From the NCBI GenBank assembly GCA_029057255.1, contig JAICZO010000458.1:1-19189 (forward strand): a DNA stretch of 19,189 nucleotides. Reading direction: 5' to 3'. Positions 1 to 8,000 of the stretch are shown here, piece after piece; position 1 is the first letter of the stretch, and the number at the start of each line of letters is the position of its first letter. This DNA is from Muribaculaceae bacterium (GTDB taxonomy: Bacteria > Bacteroidota > Bacteroidia > Bacteroidales > Muribaculaceae). The notes beneath the pieces are model-generated. The model was not told the origin of the DNA. It saw only the letters and a program-made list of their open reading frames with translations, and ran no database searches. The translations under genes and the position numbers were made by a program.

Positions 1-91
1 GCTCCCTCACTGCGCGAACACATCTGCACGACGCTTGACCGCCCCAGCGTTAACAAATATTGGGGAACGGGGTCTTATAATGTACGGGCTG

Positions 92-1276
92 TCAGTCCCA
101 GGTATATTTCTTCTGCTTGCCGAATTTCGACTTGATGCGCTGACCGGCCTTGCGCAGAGGGTAGGACACCGAGAGCCAGGGTATGGTAAGCATCAGCGGC
201 CGCGACTTGAGGGCCTTCATGGCGCGGCGCCATATATATATGTCGAGGCCGAACATGGCCAGGACTATGACGAGTGCTACGACGGCAGGCTGCATGTTGG
301 GGTAGCCCGCGTATCCGGCTGCCGCGCCGCATGCCACGGCGAATATCTGCAGCCATCCGGCGAGCGACCACAGCAGGCGCGGGCGCCGGCGGATAAACCC
401 CTCGGTGAAGTAGTGGCGGAGTACGCGCTCGGTGAAGATGCGCGGGTGGTTGCCCTGCCGCAGGCGCACCATCGACTCGTCGGACAGCTCGACGGCAGTG
501 TTGCGGCGCGTTGCTATCTCGCTGACGAAGATGTCGTCGTCGCCGTAGTGCAGGTTGAGCGTGTGGGCGAAGCCCTTGTTGCGCATGAAAGTCTCCTTGC
601 GGTAGGCGATGTTGTACTCCGTGCCGCGGAAGGGCTTGCCGGCGATGGCCACTGCGAGCCAGCGGAAGCTGTCGGCGACATAATCGAAGGCGCGGCGCCG
701 GCGGCCGCGGCGGTCATCCTCGGTCGGGTCGACATATGCCATGCCGAGCACCACCTCGACCTTGCCCTCGCGGTCGAACGAACTCATCATGCGTCTGAGC
801 CACAGCGGCGACTCTATCTCGGCGGCCGTCGTTGTGAGCACCACGATGCCATAGCGTGCCGCCTTTATGCCGAGGGTCAGCGCCAGCTTCTTGCGGCTGA
901 GATTCACCACGCCCTCGGGGGTGAAGGTCAGATACAGGTTGGGGTTGTCGGCGCGCAGCAGCGACACGGTGTCGCGCACGTCGGCCGACTCGCCCTCGTT
1001 GACCACTATGACCTCGAATGCCGCCGGGTAGTCCTGCTCCAGGATAGAGTGGAGCAGTCTGTCGAGATTCTCGGCTTCGCCCTGCGAGTATACTATCACC
1101 GACGCTGGCAGATACTCGGAGTCGGCTCTGTCGGGGCGCTCGCGGTCGGCGCGGCGCCGGTAGCTTATCACCGTGCGGACTCTGAAGAAATATATCGCGG
1201 CGAGGAGAAGCACGCACATGAAGCATGCGAAAATCAGCCACAGGGCTATGGGGGGCATTATCGGAGATAGATACAT
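92..1276 (-). CDS. Membrane-anchored family 2 glycosyltransferase
   Basis: The 394-residue product has the layout of a GT-A fold (family 2) glycosyltransferase held in the inner membrane. A hydrophobic segment at residues 8-31 is followed by a basic stretch and then the catalytic domain (about 57-260): strand PASVIVYSQGE, the first motif VIVVNEGES (89-97), the conserved NLSRKKLALTLGIKAA (125-140), and GDDDIF (245-250). Two further membrane segments lie at about 304-324 and 329-348, before a basic C-terminus. NLSRKKLALTLGIKAA and GDDD(I/L)F are typical of a Bacteroidetes branch of the family, as I remember it. The acceptor and sugar cannot be read from sequence. The site usually holding an acidic DxD-like motif reads TTTAAE (148-153), so activity may be altered. 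I chose the ATG at 1276 because a promoter lies about 50 bases upstream; the ATG at 1258 (residue 7) is also possible. The gene is transcribed divergently from the DUF1846 gene. Confidence 0.85.
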   Translation of the reverse strand: MYLSPIMPPIALWLIFACFMCVLLLAAIYFFRVRTVISYRRRADRERPDRADSEYLPASVIVYSQGEAENLDRLLHSILEQDYPAAFEVIVVNEGESADVRDTVSLLRADNPNLYLTFTPEGVVNLSRKKLALTLGIKAARYGIVVLTTTAAEIESPLWLRRMMSSFDREGKVEVVLGMAYVDPTEDDRRGRRRRAFDYVADSFRWLAVAIAGKPFRGTEYNIAYRKETFMRNKGFAHTLNLHYGDDDIFVSEIATRRNTAVELSDESMVRLRQGNHPRIFTERVLRHYFTEGFIRRRPRLLWSLAGWLQIFAVACGAAAGYAGYPNMQPAVVALVIVLAMFGLDIYIWRRAMKALKSRPLMLTIPWLSVSYPLRKAGQRIKSKFGKQKKYTWD

Positions 1277-1328
1277 GACGGTAAAAAATCAATGGCAGGG
1301 ACAAGTGCCGCCTGCCGCTATGAAGGTG

Positions 1329-1360
1329 CAAACTTACGCAAAAAAAAGCAAAGAGCCAAC
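1329..1360 (-). promoter_or_regulatory. Bacteroidetes-type promoter for the glycosyltransferase
   Basis: On the minus strand a perfect -7 box TAAGTTTG (1336 down to 1329) is preceded, 20 bases away, by GTTG (1360-1357), a 3 of 4 match to the -33 TTTG. Transcription would start near 1322, giving a leader of about 45 bases to the ATG at 1276. The match to the consensus is seen directly; activity is inferred. Confidence 0.6.
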
Positions 1361-1402
1361 GTGACGGCAATAAAAACGCGGCGCGAAAATTTTTGGCCCG
1401 GA

Positions 1403-1436
1403 CTTGCGGATTATTTATGAATCTTTCGTAACTTTG
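1403..1436 (+). promoter_or_regulatory. Promoter for the DUF1846 gene, close to its start codon
   Basis: A perfect -7 box TAACTTTG (1429-1436) has CTTG (1403-1406) 22 bases upstream, a 3 of 4 match to the -33 element with a slightly long spacer. The start codon lies only 9 bases after the -7 box. Since Bacteroidetes transcripts start about 4-7 bases after this box, the leader would be only a few bases long. Confidence 0.6.
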
Positions 1437-1445
1437 CAATCCGTT

Positions 1446-2909
1446 ATGAAATACGGATTCGACAACGACAAGTACCTTAAGATTCAGTCCGAACACATCA
1501 AGGAGCGTATCGCTCAGTTCGGCAACAAGCTTTACCTCGAGCTCGGAGGAAAGCTATTCGACGACCATCATGCAAGCCGCGTTCTGCCGGGTTTTCAGCC
1601 CGACAGCAAGCTTCGCATGCTCTCTCAGCTCAGCGACCATGCAGAGATTGTGATCGTAATCAGTGCCCTTGACATCGAGAAGAACAAGGTGCGCAGTGAC
1701 CTCGGCATCACATACGACATGGACGTGCTGCGCCTGCGCGAGGAGTTTCAGAAACGTGACTTCCTCGTAAGCTCGGTAGTGATCACTCATTATAACGGAC
1801 AGAGCAGCGCTGACGCTTTCCGCCAGCGTCTCGAGCGTATGGGTATCACTACATATATCCACTACACCATCGACGGATATCCCACCAACGTTGACCTGAT
1901 AGCCTCCGACGAAGGCTTCGGTAAGAACGACTATGTGGAGACTACCCGTCCGCTCGTGATTGTCACCGCGCCCGGCCCCGGCAGCGGCAAGATGGCCGTG
2001 TGCCTCAGCCAGCTCTACAACGAGCACAAGCGCGGCATCGAGGCCGGTTATGCCAAGTTCGAGACATTCCCCGTGTGGAGTCTCCCCCTCAAGCACCCCG
2101 TCAACATTGCCTACGAGGCAGCCACGGCCGACCTCAACGACGTAAACATGATCGACCCCTTCCATCTCGAGGCATACGGCAAGACGGCTATCAACTACAA
2201 CCGCGACATCGAGATTTTCCCCGTGCTGAACTCAATCTTCGAGGGCATCTACGGTGAGAACCCCTACAAGTCGCCCACCGACATGGGTGTGAACATGGTC
2301 GGTTTCTGCATCAACGACGACGACGTGTGCAAGGAAGCCTCCAGGCAGGAAATCATACGCCGCTACTACACAGCCCTCAACCACATGGCACAGGGCGACG
2401 GCAACGAGGCCGAGGTGAACAAGATCGCTCTCCTCTTCAAGCAGGCCAAGATTACCACCGGCTACCGCCGTCCTATCGCCGCCGCCAAGGCGCGCGCCGA
2501 GGAGTGCGGCAAGCCCTCGTCGGCGATAGAGCTGGCTGACGGCACCATCATAACCGCCAAGACAAGCGACCTGCTCGGCCCGAGCGCAGCCCTGATTCTC
2601 AATGCCATCAAGCACCTTGCAGGCATCGACCACTCGGTGAAGCTCATCCCGCAGTCGCTCATAGAGCCTATCCAGCACACCAAGACTCACTATCTGCGCA
2701 GCAAGAACCCCCGCCTGCACACCGACGAAGTCCTCGTGGCGCTGTCGGTCCTCAGTCAGCACGACGACAACTGCCGCCGCGCGCTCGAGAAACTTCCCGA
2801 GCTGAACGGCTGCCAGATGCACTCCACAGTGATGCTGGGCGAAGTCGACCACAAAATCTTCAAGAAGCTCGGCGTGGGTCTGACCTGCGACCCTGTCAGA
2901 AAGAGATGA
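1446..2909 (+). CDS. DUF1846 (UPF0371) family protein of unknown function
   Basis: The 487-residue protein matches the DUF1846/UPF0371 family over its whole length as I recognise it. It begins MKYGFDNDKYLKIQSEHI, then has LYLELGGKLFDDHHASRVLPGF (split here as residues 29-50), LDIEKNKVRSDLGITYD (75-91), and a glycine-rich APGPGSGK (175-182). The glycine-rich stretch resembles a phosphate-binding loop but does not fit the Walker A spacing, so I do not call it an ATPase. Structures of family members exist, but no function is established to my knowledge. The ATG at 1446 is chosen because family members begin this way; the frame stays open upstream to 1404, but that lies inside the promoter. It has no signal peptide or membrane segment, so it is probably cytosolic. 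It stands alone between a divergent glycosyltransferase and a terminator shared with groEL. Confidence 0.9.
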   Translation: MKYGFDNDKYLKIQSEHIKERIAQFGNKLYLELGGKLFDDHHASRVLPGFQPDSKLRMLSQLSDHAEIVIVISALDIEKNKVRSDLGITYDMDVLRLREEFQKRDFLVSSVVITHYNGQSSADAFRQRLERMGITTYIHYTIDGYPTNVDLIASDEGFGKNDYVETTRPLVIVTAPGPGSGKMAVCLSQLYNEHKRGIEAGYAKFETFPVWSLPLKHPVNIAYEAATADLNDVNMIDPFHLEAYGKTAINYNRDIEIFPVLNSIFEGIYGENPYKSPTDMGVNMVGFCINDDDVCKEASRQEIIRRYYTALNHMAQGDGNEAEVNKIALLFKQAKITTGYRRPIAAAKARAEECGKPSSAIELADGTIITAKTSDLLGPSAALILNAIKHLAGIDHSVKLIPQSLIEPIQHTKTHYLRSKNPRLHTDEVLVALSVLSQHDDNCRRALEKLPELNGCQMHSTVMLGEVDHKIFKKLGVGLTCDPVRKR

Positions 2910-2929
2910 TATTCCGGCTTCGGAATCAT
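2906..2929 (+). other. Small hairpin at the DUF1846 stop codon
   Basis: ATTCCG (2911-2916), loop GCTT, CGGAAT (2921-2926) forms a 6-bp hairpin, extendable by ATG/CAT (2906-2908 with 2927-2929) across a two-base bulge. It includes the stop codon of the DUF1846 gene. Its 13-base core TTCCGGCTTCGGA is repeated in the terminator stem just downstream (2949-2961). Confidence 0.6.
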
Positions 2930-2932
2930 GAT

Positions 2933-2977
2933 AAAAAAACAGAATCGCTTCCGGCTTCGGAGGCGATTCTGTTTTTT
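2933..2977. terminator. Two-way intrinsic terminator between DUF1846 and groEL
   Basis: A 14-bp stem (2940-2953 with 2958-2971, one G-T pair) closes on the loop GCTT. It is flanked by seven A (2933-2939) and six T (2972-2977), so both strands read as hairpin plus T-tract. It can end the plus-strand DUF1846 transcript and the minus-strand groES-groEL transcript, which converge here. The groEL stop codon lies 22 bases beyond. Confidence 0.92.
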
Positions 2978-2999
2978 GGTATATTTCGGTAAGGGGGAA

Positions 3000-4631
3000 T
3001 TACATCATGCCGCCCATACCGCCCATGCCTGCTGCGGGAGCAGCGGGGGTGTCGTCTTTCTTCTCGGCGATGACGCACTCGGTGGTGAGGAACATGCCTG
3101 CGATCGAGGCTGCGTTCTCGAGAGCCACGCGGGTAACCTTGGCGGGGTCGATGACGCCTGCTGCGAGGAGGTTCTCGTAGCTGTCGGTGCGGGCGTTGTA
3201 GCCGAAGTCGTCCTTGCCGTCGCGCACGCGCTGTACCACTACGGCACCTTCGACGCCTGCGTTGGCTGCAATCTGACGGAGGGGCTCCTCGATGGCGCGC
3301 TCGACGATGGCGATACCTGTCTGCTCGTCGTCGTTAGCACCCTTGAGACCCTTGAGGAGGTCAAGACAGCGGATGTATGCCACGCCGCCGCCGGGCACGA
3401 TGCCTTCGGCTACGGCAGCGCGTGTAGCGCTGAGGGCGTCGTCGACGCGGTCTTTCTTCTCTTTCATCTCTACTTCAGAGGGTGCGCCTACATGAAGTAC
3501 TGCCACACCGCCGGCGAGCTTGGCAAGACGCTCCTGGAGTTTCTCGCGGTCGTAGTCGCTTGTGGTCTGGGCGATCTGAGCCTTAATCTGAGCCACGCGT
3601 GCTGCGATGCGCTCCTTGTTGCCGTCGCGGTTGACGATGGTTGTGTTCTCTTTGTTTACGGTCACGCGGTTTGCCTGTCCGAGGTCCTGCATGGTGGCGT
3701 TAGCCAGCTGCATGCCCTTCTCTTCCGAGATGACAGTGCCGCCTGTGAGGATGGCGATGTCTTCGAGCATCTCCTTGCGGCGGTCGCCGAAGCCGGGAGC
3801 CTTGACGGCGCAGATCTTGAGTGAGCCGCGGAGACGGTTCACTACGAGGGCTGCGAGAGCGTCCTGATCTACATCCTCAGCGATGATGAGCAGTGGACGG
3901 CCGCTCTGTGCGGTGGCCTCGAGGATGGGGAGAATGTCCTTGAGGTTGCTGATTTTCTTGTCGTGGAGCAGGAGCAGGGGGCTGTCCATGACGCACTCCA
4001 TCTTCTCGGTGTCGGTCACGAAGTAGGGCGAGATGTATCCGCGGTCGAACTGCATGCCTTCGACAACTTCGATTGTGGTCTCGGTGCCTTTTGCTTCGTC
4101 GACAGTGATGACGCCTTCTTTCTTGACTTTCTCCATAGCCTCTGCGATGAGTCGGCCGATGGTCTCGTCGTTGTTAGCCGATACGCGAGCCACGTCTTCG
4201 ATTTTCTTGAAGTCGTCGCCCACTTCCTGTGCCATGCCGCGGATGCCTTCGACCACTGCAGCGACAGCCTTGTCGATACCGCGCTTGAGGTCCATGGGGT
4301 TGGCGCCTGCGGTGACGTTCTTGAGGCCGACGCCGATGATTGCCTGAGCGAGGACGGTAGCGGTTGTTGTGCCGTCGCCTGCGTCGTCGCCGGTCTTCGA
4401 GGCAACTTCCTTCACGAGCTGGGCGCCCATGTTCTGCAGGGGCTCGTCAAGCTCTACTTCGCGAGCTACAGATACGCCGTCCTTGGTGATGTGGGGAGCG
4501 CCGAACTGCTTGCTGATGATTACGTTGCGGCCTTTGGGGCCGAGGGTTACCTTTACTGCGTCGGCAAGAGCGTCGACACCTTTCTTGAGCTCGTCGCGAG
4601 CCTCGATATTGAATTTTATTTCTTTAGCCAT
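3000..4631 (-). CDS. groL: Chaperonin GroEL (60 kDa, Hsp60)
   Basis: The 543-residue product is a full-length group I chaperonin, the subunit of the double-ring ATP-driven folding chamber in the cytosol. It starts MAKEIKFNIEARDELKKGVD and carries the nucleotide-site signatures VKVTLGPKGRNV (27-38), ITKDGVSVA (48-56) and GDGTTTATVL (85-94). The catalytic aspartates expected from E. coli GroEL (D52, D87) appear here as D51 and D86. The C-terminus ends in the Gly-Met repeat GMGGMGGMM that lines the cavity. Length and motifs are normal. The gene lies 30 bases downstream of groES in a two-gene operon and has no Shine-Dalgarno sequence before its ATG. Confidence 0.99.
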   Translation of the reverse strand: MAKEIKFNIEARDELKKGVDALADAVKVTLGPKGRNVIISKQFGAPHITKDGVSVAREVELDEPLQNMGAQLVKEVASKTGDDAGDGTTTATVLAQAIIGVGLKNVTAGANPMDLKRGIDKAVAAVVEGIRGMAQEVGDDFKKIEDVARVSANNDETIGRLIAEAMEKVKKEGVITVDEAKGTETTIEVVEGMQFDRGYISPYFVTDTEKMECVMDSPLLLLHDKKISNLKDILPILEATAQSGRPLLIIAEDVDQDALAALVVNRLRGSLKICAVKAPGFGDRRKEMLEDIAILTGGTVISEEKGMQLANATMQDLGQANRVTVNKENTTIVNRDGNKERIAARVAQIKAQIAQTTSDYDREKLQERLAKLAGGVAVLHVGAPSEVEMKEKKDRVDDALSATRAAVAEGIVPGGGVAYIRCLDLLKGLKGANDDEQTGIAIVERAIEEPLRQIAANAGVEGAVVVQRVRDGKDDFGYNARTDSYENLLAAGVIDPAKVTRVALENAASIAGMFLTTECVIAEKKDDTPAAPAAGMGGMGGMM

Positions 4632-4661
4632 GATTGTACGTTGCGCTTGGTTGGATATATA

Positions 4662-4937
4662 TTATTCGGAGATGACGGCGAGTACTTCGTTCTGACGCAT
4701 GATGAGCGCCTTTTCGCCGTCGAGGTCGATTTCTGTGCCGGCATACTTGCCATAGAGCACCTGGTCGCCTTCCTTGAGAATCATTTCTTCATCTTTGGTA
4801 CCCTTGCCTGCTGCAATAACGGTGCCGCGGAGGGGTTTCTCTTTCGCGCTGTCGGGGATGATGATGCCCGAAGCTGTTACTTCTTCTGCTGCCGTGGGGC
4901 GGATGAGCACACGGTCTGCCAGGGGAATGAGTTTCAT
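4662..4937 (-). CDS. groS: Co-chaperonin GroES (10 kDa)
   Basis: The 91-residue product is the lid of the GroEL chamber, acting as a heptameric ring. It has the family start MKLIPLADRVLIRP, the mobile loop (about residues 16-33) with the GroEL-contacting hydrophobic triplet III in SGIIIPDS, and the later GDQVLYGKYAGTEI. It is the first gene of groES-groEL. No CIRCE inverted repeat (the HrcA operator found before groE in many bacteria) is present between the gene and the upstream terminator, so heat control is probably by another route. No Shine-Dalgarno sequence precedes the ATG. Confidence 0.99.
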   Translation of the reverse strand: MKLIPLADRVLIRPTAAEEVTASGIIIPDSAKEKPLRGTVIAAGKGTKDEEMILKEGDQVLYGKYAGTEIDLDGEKALIMRQNEVLAVISE

Positions 4938-4957
4938 AGTCTGTATATTGTTTATTG

Positions 4958-4985
4958 ATTATATTCTGCTGTGTTTCCATACAAA
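4958..4985 (-). promoter_or_regulatory. Candidate promoter for groES-groEL
   Basis: On the minus strand TTTG (4985-4982) is followed 18 bases later by TATAATCA, beginning at 4963. The first part matches the Bacteroidetes -7 box TAnnTTTG but the TTTG half is missing; the same hexamer reads as a canonical TATAAT. The candidate lies just after the upstream gene's terminator and 20 bases before the ATG. It is the best candidate there, but a weak one. Confidence 0.4.
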
Positions 4986-4996
4986 AATCCTGCCAA

Positions 4997-5028
4997 TAAC
5001 AAAAATGGCAGTCATCGACTGCCATTTT
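4997..5028 (-). terminator. Intrinsic terminator of the macroglobulin gene
   Basis: A perfect 12-bp stem (5002-5013 with 5017-5028, loop 5014-5016) is followed on the minus strand by a T-run and TTATT. It lies 39 bases past the stop codon of the macroglobulin gene and separates it from groES. Confidence 0.9.
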
Positions 5029-5067
5029 GTCAACTCGGAAGCATAACGCTTCTCTCAGGGTCTTTGT

Positions 5068-8000
5068 TCACTCTGCCACGGTGACTGTCGAGCCTCCGCT
5101 GTGGGCTGTCAGCTCGGGAGCGTACTGGCTCTGTACTGTGGCGATGCCCGATACGAAGCTGCCCGATACGGCGGCTGTCATGTCGTAGCTGATGTGGTAG
5201 GTGCCTTTGGGGAGGTAGCCTATGAAGAGGCGTGTCGAGGCGTCGCGGTTCTCGCGGTAGAAGGCGAGAGAGCCGTCCCACACATAGCCGGGCAGCTGGT
5301 CGACGGGGGCGAAGGAGGCGGGGCGCTCGTCGTCGACGCTCACATACTCGAGGTCGCGGCCTGCCTTTATAGTAAGCTGTACGCGCACGCGTTCGCCGAG
5401 CTTGAGGCGGTCGGTCTGCACCCACTTGCCGTCGCGCTCTACAAGGAGGCGCTTCTCAACCGAGATGTCGCGGCCGGGGCGTGCCTTGACCGATGTCATG
5501 GCACGGCGTCCGACGGTCACCACAGAGCCGTACGAGGGTGTGACGCCGTTGGGCTGCACGGTGATGACGGTCTTGCCGCCGTCGTTGGCAATCTGCTGCG
5601 AGAAGAATCCTGTCGAGCTTTCGGTGCTGCCGATGCTGAGCGGGCGGCCGTTGACGGTCACTGACTGCTGTACGGGTACCGAAGTCCAGTCGGAGCCTGT
5701 CAGCATCACCGAGGCGATGACATAGTCGGGGTTGTATGCTCCCAGGTCGTCCATAGCCTGTGCGCGGACAGTAATCCACTGGCGCATGGCGTCGATGTCG
5801 GCCTTGGGGGCGTCCATGACGGCATATGCCTGTATGATGGTGGCGTAGGCGCGGATGTCGCTGATGTTGGGGAAGCAGAGACCCGTGCCGGGCTTGACGA
5901 CGCCGAACTGGCGCACCGACTCAAGCACCTTGGCGGCTTCGGCGCGGCGTCCGTTGCCGGCCAGGATGAGGATGTCGTATGCCTTGTCGGTGGTGTTGTC
6001 TTTCTTCCATCCTGCGGCGACGCTCTTGACGGTGGCGTCGATGATGCGGCGGCCGCCGGCTGTTATCTTCGCCTTGGGGAAGAATGTGGCGATGAGGGTG
6101 AGCTCGTGGTCGGTCTCGGGCATGTGGGGCTTTGTGGCCTGTGCCTGGAGATATGCCATACCCTTTGACACCATGCGGTCGAAGCTGTCGGGCAGCATGC
6201 CGAGCGAGCGGGCTATGCCGAGGGTGAACAGCACGTTGCGTGTCGACCATACCGAGGGCTCGTCGCTCCAGTCGCCCCAGCGGAATCCGCCGTCGGCGGT
6301 CTGCATCTTCTCAAGCGAAGCCTTGGCAGCGTCGATGGCGGCGCGGCTGCGGTCGGGGTGCAGGAGCTCGGCGAGAGCTGCCATGCGGAGTGTCTCGGAC
6401 TGCGCGTTCTGAAGCCACGGGGTCTGGTCGAGCAGGAGCTTCTTGAGCTCGTCGTTGCGCTCGAGCATCGACACGAGGGCCTTGTCGTCGCTGCCTTCGC
6501 TCCACACCTTTATCGCCTCGGCGATGTCGGGGTTGGTGCCGACGATGTGGCTTGCGGCGAGAGCCGAGAAGAGCTTCGATACCATACCGGTCGAGGTGAT
6601 GCTCTCCGAGGTATTGATGCCGCGCATGGCCTTGACGACGGTCCAGATGGGATTCTGGCAGTACTGCAGTGTCACGGTCTCGTCCTTGGAGGGCTTGACG
6701 GTGAGCTCGAAGGGCTTGCTGTCGCCGGGGTTGAGATAGAACTCGGTGCTCTCGATGACGGTTGTCGACGAGGGGAGCACGGGGATGGCAGCCTGCTCGC
6801 CGTCGGCGAAGTTGCCGCAGACAGAGCGTATGCGGTACCCGATAGCCGAGGCGTCGGTGGGTGCCACGAGTCCCTGGGGCACGACGGCCGAGCCACCTGC
6901 GGCGATTTCGTTGTTGAATATCGCCGAGCCGAGAATTTTACCCGTGAGGATGTCGAACATGGCCACTTCGGTCTCGACAGAGGCTGTCTCGTCAGTGTTG
7001 TTGAACACTGTGGCGAGGACGGTCGCCGTGTCGCCCTGGCGCAGGAAGCGCGGCAGGTTGGGCTTGACCATTATGGGCTTGTTGGCCAAGGCCGTGCGGG
7101 CAAACGATGCCATGTCAATCTCCTTTGTCCAGCCTAAGGCCTTGAACTGCCATGTGGTGTTGGCGTTGGGGACGGTGAAGACGATGTCGACATTGCCGTC
7201 AGCGTCGGCTACGAGCGACGGCTGCCAGAGAGCCTGGAGCACTTCGGGGTCGCGGTATGTCTCTTTGGCGGTATTGTCATCAGCAGAACCGGCACCGGCG
7301 TCGGCCTCGCTGTCTTCGACGTCGAAGTCTTCTTCCACAATGGCCGCTGAAAGATCCATAGTGGCCTCGGCCTTCAACAGGACATTGGAGCCGCGAATCT
7401 TGATGCCGTTGGTCGCACTGTAAAGACGGGAGTAGGCACGCGATGTAATGTCGCCGAACAGGAACGAGGGCCATTCGAGAATCACTTCGTCGGACATCTT
7501 CGCCTGCAGCGATGTGTTGCCGTAGGATGTGCCAAGCCGGGATGTGCTCATGACAATCGAGCTGAAGTCGCTGAGCCAACCGAATCCCGAAGGCCAGCTC
7601 TGAGTCGTGAGCGCATCGAGAGCGTGGTCGTACATCGTGGCGATGAATCCTGCGTCGGCCAGGCCTTTGGAGCCCTTGGCCAGGCGCAGACGCCATCTCT
7701 CGCCCGCACCGGGCGTGAGGCGGTCGCGGAACGTCTCGGCCACAATCTCTGTCTTGGCGACGGGGGCAGACTCAAGCTCAATCGCGACAGTGATGGTCTT
7801 GCCGTCGCGTGTCGCTACCAGAAGCAGCTGGCATTCGGCGGCGTCAGCTCCCTCGGGCAGCTTGTACTCGAGTGTGGTGAAGCCTTTGAGCATGGTGTTG
7901 ACTGTCGGGCGCAGCATGTTGTCGCCGTGGCGTACGACGCCGAAGACTGTCAGCTCGGGTGCGTTGGCGCCGACAAGGACGGAGACTTTGCCCGAGGCAT

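Noticed and set aside
35..1270. Long open frame on the plus strand opposite the glycosyltransferase
   Set aside because: It lies wholly antisense to a gene with clear family motifs and its translation has no recognisable domain; GC-rich codon use leaves such frames open.
1968..1991. Possible Walker A nucleotide-binding loop in the DUF1846 protein
   Set aside because: APGPGSGKM has the wrong spacing and ends in Met instead of Ser or Thr; glycine-rich likeness alone does not support an ATPase call.
3963..4958. 331-codon plus-strand frame opposite groEL and groES
   Set aside because: Antisense to two certain genes, with no promoter, no family likeness, and composition explained by the codons of the opposite strand.
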